From assembly GCF_000146345.1 (NCBI RefSeq), contig NZ_GL397071.1, forward strand, positions 1,423,591-1,487,590: a stretch of DNA of 64,000 bases, in the 5' to 3' direction. Position 1 is the first letter of the stretch. The number at the start of each line of letters is the position of its first letter. The position numbers and the translations under genes were made by a program. Under the pieces are notes generated by a model. It searched no databases, was not told where the DNA came from, and saw only the letters and a program-made list of their open reading frames with translations. Of this stretch, positions 16,568 through 25,121 are shown one piece after another. Origin of the DNA: Peptoniphilus duerdenii ATCC BAA-1640. Its GTDB lineage: Bacteria > Bacillota > Clostridia > Tissierellales > Peptoniphilaceae.

Positions 16568-16597
16568 GGCAGTCTTCGGACTGCCTTTATTTTTTTT
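16568..16597 (+). terminator. Terminator after duplicate SSB-like gene
   Basis: This is the same GGCAGTC-TTCG-GACTGCC tetraloop hairpin and T-run as at 11678-11707. Confidence 0.9.
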
Positions 16598-16805
16598 GCT
16601 ATATTTAAACAGATTGTATAATGACGTCATAAGTCGACTTAGGAAAATGTTGAAGATATTATTTTGTTAGTTCATGATTAGGATATCTGGATATATTTAA
16701 ATCAAGAAATCTTGATGTTATATAACATATAATGTCATAAGTAGATGATTATATAGAGGCATCAATAGTCAAAATAAGAATACTTAGAAAAATACAATTA
16801 AGCTA

Positions 16806-16862
16806 TTGACGCCTAATACTATACGACATATAATATAGGCAAGGATACTATATGACATATAG
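16806..16862 (+). promoter_or_regulatory. PadR-operon promoter with two operator palindromes
   Basis: TTGACG (16806-16811) and TATAAT (16829-16834) are 17 bases apart. CTATACGACATATAA (16819-16833) covers the spacer and -10, and the perfect palindrome CTATATGACATATAG (16848-16862) follows 29 bases on, centre to centre. Both share the core CTATAyGACATATA, the usual layout for autoregulation by a PadR dimer. The rest of 16599-16805 has no gene; it holds palindromes ATGACGTCAT (16621-16630) and TAAGTCGACTTA (16630-16641). Confidence 0.75.
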
Positions 16863-16893
16863 CATAATAAGTTTAAAAGTGAGGTGATTGGGA

Positions 16894-17217
16894 TTGTTTG
16901 AAATAGATACTCGAGTTTTGGAGCTATGTGTTTTAATAGCAATCGATAAGGAAGATACCTATGGGTACAAGTTGACCCAAGAGTTATCAGATGAATTTAA
17001 TATTTCAGAATCTACCGTTTATCCAGTATTAAGAAGGTTGCAAAAATCCAATTATCTTGCAACATATAATAAATCCATAAATGGAAGAAGTAGGCGATAT
17101 TACACTTTAACGGATGATGGAAAAAAAGAATTGGAGAAGCAATTAGAAAGCTGGTCAAAGTATAAAAATACAGTAGATGATTTTATTTTGAAAAGTAAGG
17201 AGGGTAGAGATGATTAG
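16894..17217 (+). CDS. PadR family transcriptional regulator
   Basis: The protein (107 residues) shows the PadR winged helix: L-C-V-L-I-A-I-D-K-E-D-T-Y-G-Y, S-E-S-T-V-Y-P-V-L-R-R-L and S-R-R-Y-Y-T-L-T-D-D-G-K, then a short C-terminal dimerisation helix. It belongs to the short PadR subfamily (PadR-s2). The TTG at 16894 is well spaced from GAGGTG; a TTG at 16888 is too close. It heads an operon with DUF1700, a lipoprotein and an ABC transporter and probably represses it. Confidence 0.85.
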   Translation: MFEIDTRVLELCVLIAIDKEDTYGYKLTQELSDEFNISESTVYPVLRRLQKSNYLATYNKSINGRSRRYYTLTDDGKKELEKQLESWSKYKNTVDDFILKSKEGRDD

Positions 17218-17746
17218 GAAATCTTTTTTACAAACTTTGGATAAAAAATTAAAGAAATTTGATAACAGAGAAAGAGAAGAGGCAATTCTATTTTACTCAG
17301 AGTTATTTGATGAAATGAATTTAGCGGATGAAGATCAAATACCAAATCAATATGATGTAAATAAAATTGCTAGGGAATTAAATGTATCTATGAAAATAGA
17401 TAACTGGGAAGATGAAAACAGTTCAATTAAGAAAATTTTTAAAGGGATACCAATAATTACCTTAAGTATTTTATCACTACCAACAATTTTGGTAGGATTA
17501 ATAGTATTCTTGGCTTTATTGTTTACAGCTATTTTTTTAATAGCTGCTACTTATTTCACGGTAATCTTATTGGTTATTGGAACAGTAAAAAATTTCTTTT
17601 TAGGTGGATTCTCGATAGCAAGTTTATGTTTGCTACTGGGAGTAATACTTTTAGTTATTTCAGCAACAGGGATATTGATTGAAATAATTAACCTAATTGG
17701 GAAATTAATAATAAAAAGAATCAAGGAAAAAAACATCAATAGTTAG
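17210..17746 (+). CDS. DUF1700 membrane protein
   Basis: The 178-residue protein has a cytoplasmic N-terminus containing the family pattern F-L-Q-T-L-D-K-K-L and E-A-I-L-F-Y-S-E-L-F-D-E-M, followed by three or four membrane helices from about residue 75 to 170. DUF1700 proteins are almost always paired with a PadR regulator and are thought to take part in membrane-stress sensing. It overlaps the padR gene by eight bases. Confidence 0.85.
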   Translation: MIRKSFLQTLDKKLKKFDNREREEAILFYSELFDEMNLADEDQIPNQYDVNKIARELNVSMKIDNWEDENSSIKKIFKGIPIITLSILSLPTILVGLIVFLALLFTAIFLIAATYFTVILLVIGTVKNFFLGGFSIASLCLLLGVILLVISATGILIEIINLIGKLIIKRIKEKNINS

Positions 17747-17760
17747 AAAGGGGTTTTAAT

Positions 17761-18546
17761 ATGAAAAAGAAATTATGGATCACCTTGGCATTAGGTATAG
17801 TTTTAACTCTTGTCGGATGCAATATGGGAGGAAAGCTAAATCTAAAATTATCTGAAGATGAATATTATATTGACAAAAATGGCTTAGATCCTGTAGTGGC
17901 ATCTAGTTATACAGGAACAAAAAAATTTGAAAAAATCAAAGAATTACAAATTGATACAAATATTACAAATATAGAGTTAATATCCAATACAAGTGAAAAT
18001 TACAATGTAGAGATTGAAAATTTAAAATCAGACTATGTGAGTCCTATAGAGGCCGAAGAAAAAAATGGCGTAATTAGTATCTCTAACAAGCTATTAAAAC
18101 AAAAACCAATAGGAATACTAGACGAAGAATCATCTAAATTGAAATTGGTAATTGAAGGACCTATCGAAAACATAGATAAGATTTCTATAAATGATAGAGT
18201 TGGTTCAATAAGTATTAAGAATGCAACGCTTAAGAATGTAGGCATTAAGGGTAATGCAATCGATGTTGATCTTACTGATTCAACGATTACCAAATTAAAT
18301 CTTGATTTAGAATTATCAGATTTAAGTATGAGTTCTACAAATATTAGTGATAGTAAACTAAATTTAAATAAATCTCGAATCTTTGGAGAAAAAAATGAGT
18401 TTAAAGGAGATAATATATTGAATTTCTCTATTGTTGAAGGCGAACTTGGTTTAAAAAATTATGATGAGATATTTAATCAAAATACGCCTAATAAAATAAA
18501 ATTAGAAGGTAAACTAAATAGATTTGAATTTATCAATGAGAGGTGA
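17761..18546 (+). CDS. Lipoprotein, DUF4097-like beta-repeat
   Basis: A lipoprotein signal peptide ends in L-T-L-V-G-C-N. The mature part consists of short repeating beta strands (for example I-S-I-K-N-A-T-L-K-N-V-G-I and L-D-L-E-L-S-D-L-S-M), like the DUF4097 beta-solenoid family that accompanies PadR/DUF1700 genes. It would sit on the outer face of the membrane. Its role is unknown but probably linked to the adjacent ABC transporter. Confidence 0.75.
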   Translation: MKKKLWITLALGIVLTLVGCNMGGKLNLKLSEDEYYIDKNGLDPVVASSYTGTKKFEKIKELQIDTNITNIELISNTSENYNVEIENLKSDYVSPIEAEEKNGVISISNKLLKQKPIGILDEESSKLKLVIEGPIENIDKISINDRVGSISIKNATLKNVGIKGNAIDVDLTDSTITKLNLDLELSDLSMSSTNISDSKLNLNKSRIFGEKNEFKGDNILNFSIVEGELGLKNYDEIFNQNTPNKIKLEGKLNRFEFINER

Positions 18547-18553
18547 AAAGATC

Positions 18554-19288
18554 ATGAAATATATTAAAGCTGAGATTTTTAGAATTTTTCATACAAGAAA
18601 TTATCTTAAATTTATCTTTGCTATTACATTGATATTACTAGGAAGTATGATTTATTCATCCATAGACTCTAATTCGGGAGAATATTTTGAATCTATGGAA
18701 ACATTTTTAAAGATTGTTAGTATTATAATTTCAATTTTTTTCAGTGTAACTATTTTTAAGAAAAAAGATATAAAAGTAGAGCTACTGTCAATGGGGCTTA
18801 GTAGAAAACGCATATTTGTATGTGATCTTATTACTTTACAAATTTTTACTCTTTTCTCTATAGTAATAATGGGAGGATTGATTTTATTATTCAGTTTATT
18901 AAAAAATCTAGTAGGAGCTGATTACATTGGAAGATCATATATCGGATTTGTCTATTTCTTGATTAGAATGATAGTATTGATGATAAATGTAAACAATGGT
19001 GTCATGGGATTAACTTATTTATTGAACAATGTGGCTCTAGGCATTGCAACTTCCTTTGTTATAATTCCATCAGTTTTTCAAATCGGAATGTATATGACTG
19101 AAGGAAAAATCTACGATGTATTTAATAACCTTCTTCTAATACAACCATTCAAGCTATTAGATTTAGGATTGGCAACAGAGCAAATTGGAAATAGCTTTAT
19201 GAAGACAGTTGGTATTAGTTTTGTTTTTGTCTTTGTAATTTATCTAATAAGCGGATATGTAAGATTTAGTAGAAAAGAAATCAATTGA
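18554..19288 (+). CDS. ABC transporter permease
   Basis: The 245-residue protein has six hydrophobic segments beginning with F-I-F-A-I-T-L-I-L-L-G and resembles ABC-2 type permeases of the BcrB/NatB kind. The ATG at 18554 follows GAGGTG; an earlier in-frame ATG lies inside the preceding gene. It precedes its ATPase gene by eight bases and would form a lipid- or peptide-antibiotic exporter. Confidence 0.75.
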   Translation: MKYIKAEIFRIFHTRNYLKFIFAITLILLGSMIYSSIDSNSGEYFESMETFLKIVSIIISIFFSVTIFKKKDIKVELLSMGLSRKRIFVCDLITLQIFTLFSIVIMGGLILLFSLLKNLVGADYIGRSYIGFVYFLIRMIVLMINVNNGVMGLTYLLNNVALGIATSFVIIPSVFQIGMYMTEGKIYDVFNNLLLIQPFKLLDLGLATEQIGNSFMKTVGISFVFVFVIYLISGYVRFSRKEIN

Positions 19289-19296
19289 GGTGAATT

Positions 19297-20187
19297 ATGG
19301 ATGCTATAGTAAAAACAGATAATCTTTCAAAAAAATATAATGACAAATACGCTTTAAATAACTGTTCACTAACAGTGAATAGAGGAGATATCTATGGTAT
19401 AATTGGTAAAAATGGTGCTGGAAAATCAACACTGATGAAAATTCTCTGTGGAATTACCGAGAAAACTCAAGGTGATTATGAATTGTTTGGAGGGAAGAAT
19501 CTTTCAGAAGGAAGAAAGAAAATTGGAGCAATTTTGGAAAATCCAACCTTGTTTGGTAATTTGACAGGTAAAGATAATTTGAGATATTTTGCCATTCAAA
19601 AAGGCATTACTAATGAGAATACTATAAAGAAATCTTTAGAATTAGTTGGATTAAGCTACGATGATGGTAAGGTAGTTAAAAACTATTCAGTTGGTATGAA
19701 GCAGAGATTAGCTTTATCTGTATGTCTTTTGGGGAAACCGGAACTTCTAATTTTAGATGAGCCTATTAATGGAATAGATCCTACCGGGATAGTAGAAATA
19801 AGGGGCTTATTGAAAAGACTAAATGAAGAAAATGGAGTGACTATTATTATTTCTAGTCATGTACTTCCGGAGTTGGAAAATTTGGTAAATAAAATAGCGA
19901 TTATTAATGACGGTCAAGTGATAGATAAATTAAGTTTGGATGATTTGCATAGCAGAGATTTTAATTATATAGAAATCTACACTTCAGATATTAATAGAAC
20001 TGTAGAGATATTAAAGGAACAAGAAATCTCCAAAATTGATATTCAAAATGGCAGGATTCGAGTTAAAGAAAATATAGAAGACAGTTCAGAGGTTGTTAGT
20101 CTATTAGTTAATAATGGCATAAAAGTCTATGAAATTTTTAGAAAAGAAGAAACATTGGAAGAATTTTATTTAAAGATGATTAGCTAA
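19297..20187 (+). CDS. ABC transporter ATPase, BcrA-like
   Basis: The 296-residue protein has Walker A I-I-G-K-N-G-A-G-K-S-T, signature Y-S-V-G-M-K-Q-R-L and Walker B L-L-I-L-D-E-P-I-N-G, followed by a C-terminal domain typical of drug-exporting BcrA-like ATPases. With the permease upstream it forms a PadR-controlled exporter, likely for an antimicrobial peptide or membrane toxin. The substrate is not determined by the sequence. Confidence 0.85.
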   Translation: MDAIVKTDNLSKKYNDKYALNNCSLTVNRGDIYGIIGKNGAGKSTLMKILCGITEKTQGDYELFGGKNLSEGRKKIGAILENPTLFGNLTGKDNLRYFAIQKGITNENTIKKSLELVGLSYDDGKVVKNYSVGMKQRLALSVCLLGKPELLILDEPINGIDPTGIVEIRGLLKRLNEENGVTIIISSHVLPELENLVNKIAIINDGQVIDKLSLDDLHSRDFNYIEIYTSDINRTVEILKEQEISKIDIQNGRIRVKENIEDSSEVVSLLVNNGIKVYEIFRKEETLEEFYLKMIS

Positions 20188-20253
20188 TTTGTTAATGATT
20201 CAAATTAAAATAACCAGTAAAGCTTCTATGTCATTTAAATATATAGGGAAGAG

Positions 20254-20279
20254 ACAGCTCCACATCAGGAGCTGTTTTT
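20254..20279 (+). terminator. Terminator of the PadR operon
   Basis: Perfect arms ACAGCTCC and GGAGCTGT surround a six-base loop and are followed by a T-rich run. Confidence 0.85.
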
Positions 20280-20296
20280 GCTTTGTGTAATCATGA

Positions 20297-20506
<210 letters not shown>

Positions 20507-20757
20507 TGGAAAATACCTTGTGGAAATATATTTATAGTAAGAATGATAGGGGTGTGTAGACAGAATAGATATTTGGAGTTGTGTGGACAGGATGGCTTAA
20601 AACATAAAGTAAAAGATAATAGATACTAATAAGGGATATAGTCTGAGAAAAACATTAGAAATGCAATATATTTGATAAAGTGGTAAAATATAATTAGTAG
20701 AATGCTTATTATGTTATCAATTTTTTTAAATTGCGTAATAAAAAGGGGTGTGTAGAG

Positions 20758-21609
20758 TTGAATATAGTTGAACTAAAAGATATTGGTAAAAATTATGGGA
20801 AGAAAGTTGCCTTAAAATCGGTGAACTTACAAATACCAGAAGGGATTTATGGTATCTTGGGAAACAATGGAGCTGGTAAAACAACTCTATTACGTATGAT
20901 AACCAACGTAATGAAACCTTCGACAGGTGAGATTCTTTGGAATGACAATAATATTATGTCCATTCAAGATGCGTATAGGGATGAAATAGGATACGTTCCG
21001 CAAGAGTTTTCAGTTCATCCTGCCTATACAGCAAAAGATTTTTTATCTTACATAGGAGCGCTTAAAGGATTAAGAAATCAGGAATTAAAAACGAGAATTG
21101 AGGAGGTCTTGGATTTTGTTAACTTGTCTGATGTGGCAGATAAAAAGGTGTATAGTTTTTCAGGGGGAATGAAGCGTCGAGTTGGAATTGCACAAGCGAT
21201 ATTAAATGATCCGAGCATTCTAGTTTTAGATGAGCCAACAGCAGGATTAGATCCAAAAGAAAGAAATAGGTTTTCCAACATTATCAGTAAGATGAGTAGT
21301 GAAAAAATTATTTTATTTTCTACACATATTATCTCCGATATTGATGCTATTACCTCGAAAGTAATTCTTGTAAACAACGGTGCAGTGAGTGGCATTAAAA
21401 AGGTTTCTGAATTGGTAGATTCTATTCATAATATATACGAGATTACAGTTAATACAGATACCTTTGAAGAATTAAGAAAAGATATTTTTATTATACGTAT
21501 TAAAGTAATTGATGGGGGGATGATTGTACGCTATCATGGGCCAAAAATTGAAGGGGCTACTGAAGTCAATAGTAATTTAGAGGATTATTTTATTGTAAAA
21601 GGAGATTGA
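20758..21609 (+). CDS. ABC transporter ATPase
   Basis: The 283-residue ATPase has Walker A I-L-G-N-N-G-A-G-K-T-T, a Q-loop in Y-V-P-Q-E-F, signature F-S-G-G-M-K-R-R-V and Walker B I-L-V-L-D-E-P-T-A-G. It starts at a TTG seven bases after AAGGGGTG. Two large membrane proteins follow in the same operon, and together they form an ABC-2 type exporter. Similar three-gene sets are found with peptide antibiotics and their immunity; no substrate is evident here. Confidence 0.8.
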   Translation: MNIVELKDIGKNYGKKVALKSVNLQIPEGIYGILGNNGAGKTTLLRMITNVMKPSTGEILWNDNNIMSIQDAYRDEIGYVPQEFSVHPAYTAKDFLSYIGALKGLRNQELKTRIEEVLDFVNLSDVADKKVYSFSGGMKRRVGIAQAILNDPSILVLDEPTAGLDPKERNRFSNIISKMSSEKIILFSTHIISDIDAITSKVILVNNGAVSGIKKVSELVDSIHNIYEITVNTDTFEELRKDIFIIRIKVIDGGMIVRYHGPKIEGATEVNSNLEDYFIVKGD

Positions 21610-21610
21610 T

Positions 21611-22819
21611 ATGAAAGGATTAACAAGGTTAGAGCTTAAAAAAATCATACATAGCAATAGTGCCATATTGCTTGTTATTTTTTTTCTTATCATACTATCC
21701 TCCATTGTCTCCATATCAAGTGTCGATATTATAGACAACAATGGTGAATTTTATAGTGGTATAGGTGGATGGAAAATATTATCAGAACAAGCCAAAGTTT
21801 CGGATGGATATGTCACCAAAGAATACATGCTTAAAGAAAAAGAACGTTATGATAGAAGTAATGGGAAACCATATATCGAAGGAACTCGAACAGAGGATAG
21901 GAAACTTGGATTAAAATTAGTCTATCCACAAGATTTTCTATTCATGACGTTAAATGCTCCCTATGGACAAGATATTTTAACGACCTATATAGACATGAAT
22001 TTGACAGAACAAGAAATGGAAGATTTTTATGTTAATTGGCCAAAGACAGTTATTGAAGTGCTTAAAAGGACAGAAACGCCGTATTCTGACCAAGAGTATA
22101 AATTAATATATTCCAAAGCGAAGGCGGTCGAAGAACCTTTCTATTATGCGTATAATATGGGGTGGCAGGCGTTTTCGAATTCTTTAGAACAGACTTGGTG
22201 GGGTTTTGCGATTTTTTTAAGTGTCCTCTTTGCATCTGCATTTCAAAAAAATTCAACGGTAGGCATGAGTGAAATTACGCTTTATAATCGAGAATCAAGA
22301 AAGAAATTATATGGTCATAAAATATTCGCTCAATTGCTATTTGGAGCAAGTATATACTTAATGTATATTTTATCAATTCTTCTAATTGTAGGTGTTATTT
22401 ATGGACTTCACGGTTGGAATTCGTCCATACAATTTATTGATTCAATGAATATCTTTTCTCTCAAAGTATGGCAAGGGATATTATTTAAGATAGCAGTAGG
22501 GTTACTAGCTACGTTTATTTATGTATATTTTATATCCTTTTTATCTTTGTTATTAAAAAACGATAAAGGAACAATTGTAGTATTTACTTTATTAGAAGTG
22601 TTGTTAACATATAAATCTAATTGGCTGGCTAACACTTCTGAAGTAGTATTCAATCTACTTCCGCAAAATTTTATTCGTGGGATATTGAGTACGAATAAAC
22701 TTTTTTTTATAGGAGATCAGATAGTTCCGTATGGGTTTGTAACAATAATGGTTGGCTGTCTATACATTCTTATTCTCGAATTTGCTAGTAAATGGTTATT
22801 GAGAAATTATTATATTTAA
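21611..22819 (+). CDS. ABC transporter permease subunit
   Basis: The 402-residue protein has one N-terminal membrane helix (L-L-V-I-F-F-L-I-I-L-S), a large extracellular region of about 150 residues, and five or six further helices from about residue 195. This one-plus-five layout is typical of ABC-2 permeases with a big external domain. It begins one base after the ATPase stop and is followed by a second, diverged permease. Confidence 0.7.
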   Translation: MKGLTRLELKKIIHSNSAILLVIFFLIILSSIVSISSVDIIDNNGEFYSGIGGWKILSEQAKVSDGYVTKEYMLKEKERYDRSNGKPYIEGTRTEDRKLGLKLVYPQDFLFMTLNAPYGQDILTTYIDMNLTEQEMEDFYVNWPKTVIEVLKRTETPYSDQEYKLIYSKAKAVEEPFYYAYNMGWQAFSNSLEQTWWGFAIFLSVLFASAFQKNSTVGMSEITLYNRESRKKLYGHKIFAQLLFGASIYLMYILSILLIVGVIYGLHGWNSSIQFIDSMNIFSLKVWQGILFKIAVGLLATFIYVYFISFLSLLLKNDKGTIVVFTLLEVLLTYKSNWLANTSEVVFNLLPQNFIRGILSTNKLFFIGDQIVPYGFVTIMVGCLYILILEFASKWLLRNYYI

Positions 22820-22832
22820 GGAGGGATCAGGA

Positions 22833-23918
22833 ATGAAAAAGTTAAATACACTCCACAATGAAAACTTAAAAACGCTCTTAAGAGAAAAAATTGTTTTTGT
22901 TTACGGAATAGCCATTATCTTCATCATCCTATCCGGCCTTTTCAGTGTCTCAAAAGAATATTTATATCAAGAAAATATGGAAATTAGTGATGGAACAGAA
23001 TGGAGATTTTTTATTGAAGATACTAAATTGTCTAATGAATCAATTTCTACAATGATAAAAAAATATATAGATGCTGATGTCTCCGAACGAAATACGATTG
23101 ATGTTCAAGATCAGTTTATTGTAGAGAAGATAAAAAGGGTATATGGGGAAAATTGGAATACTCTTGAAAATGCCAATAAAAAGTTTTTTGGTGAAAGGGC
23201 GAAACTTATTGAATCACAAGATTCAGGAAAAACACCTACTTTACAATCATTACAAGATGGTTATGTCGAAGGTTGGAAAGTTATCGATACGCTTTTCCCA
23301 CAAACACTTTATGTAATATGGCTATTTATTATGCTCATGTCAATCCCTATTTACCATAAAAGTAAAAGATCGGGATTTCATGAAATAAATATCAGCACAA
23401 AATATGGAAAAGACCAAATTAATAAAATCAATTGGATTAATGCCTATGAACTTTCAACTGGTATGTTCATCTTTGGGATCGTACTTCTTTACTTATTTGT
23501 TTGGAGTAGGTATAGCCTAAATGGATACCATCTAAATATTCAAACAATACCTAAATATTTTTTAGCAACGACATCCTGGAGCATATATAAAACATTTATA
23601 ATGCAAATCCTTATTGCTTATATAGAAACACTTGTCATAGTAAATATTAGTTTAATTATCAGTATTCTAAGTAAAAGCGTCAAAGTGGGTTATGGTCTAA
23701 TGGTTTTATTGGGTGCATGGCAGTTTACTTTGTTGAAATTATTTAGAAATAAGAGTCATATGATTTTCGTTAACTACTTACCTTCTGAAATTTTTAAAAT
23801 TGAAAATTTCATCTATGTGGGGATAAAACTGGTGTTATTTCTCGTCTTATTATTTTTGATAAGTGAGTTGATCCTTTATGGATTTATTAGAAAAGTTAAA
23901 GAGCATGAATATGTATAG
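22833..23918 (+). CDS. Second ABC transporter permease subunit
   Basis: The 361-residue protein repeats the layout of its neighbour: one N-terminal helix, an external domain of about 110 residues, then five helices from about residue 155 to the end. It is probably the heterodimer partner of the 21611-22819 product. AAGGAGG precedes the ATG. The operon ends at a strong hairpin shared with the converging gene. Confidence 0.7.
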   Translation: MKKLNTLHNENLKTLLREKIVFVYGIAIIFIILSGLFSVSKEYLYQENMEISDGTEWRFFIEDTKLSNESISTMIKKYIDADVSERNTIDVQDQFIVEKIKRVYGENWNTLENANKKFFGERAKLIESQDSGKTPTLQSLQDGYVEGWKVIDTLFPQTLYVIWLFIMLMSIPIYHKSKRSGFHEINISTKYGKDQINKINWINAYELSTGMFIFGIVLLYLFVWSRYSLNGYHLNIQTIPKYFLATTSWSIYKTFIMQILIAYIETLVIVNISLIISILSKSVKVGYGLMVLLGAWQFTLLKLFRNKSHMIFVNYLPSEIFKIENFIYVGIKLVLFLVLLFLISELILYGFIRKVKEHEYV

Positions 23919-24006
23919 TACTTTTTTAATGTTTCAGAGGGCTGAGCATAAAAAACTATTCAATACTCATGAAGGATCGACAAAGTTATAGATAAGTGGA
24001 ACAAAA

Positions 24007-24040
24007 AAAGTAACGGGAGTATATGATGTCCCGTTACTTT
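24007..24040. terminator. Bidirectional terminator
   Basis: Perfect 12-bp arms AAAGTAACGGGA and TCCCGTTACTTT are flanked by A and T runs. It separates the ABC operon from a converging minus-strand gene. Confidence 0.85.
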
Positions 24041-24074
24041 AGATAATCTTATATTTTAAAAATTAAAAAACAAT

Positions 24075-24689
24075 CTATTTCTTAAATAAATCATCTTTAA
24101 TCGAATAGTAATTCCCAACAAATAAAACTTCCCAAACTCCATCAGTATTTTTTTGCATAAGGACATCATCATAATTGCCATCAAGTCTTCGTGCTTCCAT
24201 AACAATCAAATCAGATTTGTCGACATTAGCTATTAACTCGCTATTAGCTCGTGGTTCTCCATAAATTAATTTTTCAAATCTAGGGTCTACTGAAGTGCCT
24301 ACAGTCATTTCTTCAGAGAACTCATCATATTTTGGATAAAGATCAGGATGCTCATCAATGTACTTGCTAAGCCCATTCATTATAGATACAAAATCTTCTT
24401 TTGATCTTTTTGGAGCTAATCCACTTCCAGCGACAAAAGAACCAGCAATTCCATCTTCTTTATATGTCTTTTCATTTTTCTTGCGTTGTTGAGAAATCTT
24501 TTGATCTATTGCAATATCTTCTTTACTTCTATCGAATTCATTCAAGTTATCATTAGACGTTAATTTAGAATTATTCATATTAGACTCAGTAGATTTGATA
24601 TTTTTATAACCTGAAAATTTATTAATAGAAAATAATAGAAGTATAATTACAACGATAAAAACTGGTAAAATAAGATATTTTCTTTTCAT
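24075..24689 (-). CDS. Membrane-anchored hypothetical protein
   Basis: The 204-residue protein has an N-terminal anchor (Y-L-I-L-P-V-F-I-V-V-I-I-L-L-L-F), a Ser/Asn-rich linker and an external domain with G-S-F-V-A-G-S-G-L-A-P-K and D-G-V-W-E-V-L-F-V-G-N-Y-Y. I do not recognise the family. The start at 24689 is preceded by GGAGG on the minus strand; a start further upstream would put charged residues before the signal anchor. It lies alone between the ABC trio and the MOBP genes. Confidence 0.6.
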   Translation of the reverse strand: MKRKYLILPVFIVVIILLLFSINKFSGYKNIKSTESNMNNSKLTSNDNLNEFDRSKEDIAIDQKISQQRKKNEKTYKEDGIAGSFVAGSGLAPKRSKEDFVSIMNGLSKYIDEHPDLYPKYDEFSEEMTVGTSVDPRFEKLIYGEPRANSELIANVDKSDLIVMEARRLDGNYDDVLMQKNTDGVWEVLFVGNYYSIKDDLFKK

Positions 24690-24749
24690 TATTTTCTCCC
24701 CACCTCCAATTACTACATATATCATACTCCTTTATTCTATAAATAGCAA

Positions 24750-24848
24750 TTGAATAGACCAGAAACAAAACAATCAGGTCCTGGATGTCGATGCTCTTGT
24801 AACGGTAGTACAAATTACGCCTACAATGACGATTCAGCTAGAAATTAA
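24750..24848 (+). CDS. Cys-rich mini-ORF, possible RiPP precursor remnant
   Basis: From a TTG the frame encodes 32 residues containing G-P-G-C-R-C-S-C-N-G-S-T and ending Y-N-D-D-S-A-R-N. Three cysteines in C-x-C-x-C with Gly/Ser/Asn neighbours look like the core of a thioether-type (sactipeptide or ranthipeptide) precursor. There is no ribosome site before the TTG, so the true N-terminal leader may have been lost. No radical-SAM gene is in the window. The rest of 24690-25121 shows no other gene. Confidence 0.3.
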   Translation: MNRPETKQSGPGCRCSCNGSTNYAYNDDSARN

Positions 24849-25121
24849 CTGAGGAAAAATCTTTAAAAAAGTGCACAAATATATAGTGTGGTATCTAAGT
24901 ATTAGTGCATAATCAGTCGTAAAAGTAAGTGGACTTCCTATAAATTTTTAATCATGCCACTTATTCTTGTAAACTTTGTAAATATAATTATTGGGATATT
25001 ATTTACAGGTAGGTTCTATAAAACGCACAGTCAAAATAGTCTTGTAGATAGAATAAGAAGTCTAGAATAAAAATTTGTAAATAATTTTAAAAAAGCTATA
25101 AGTTTATCCGCTTATAGCTTT

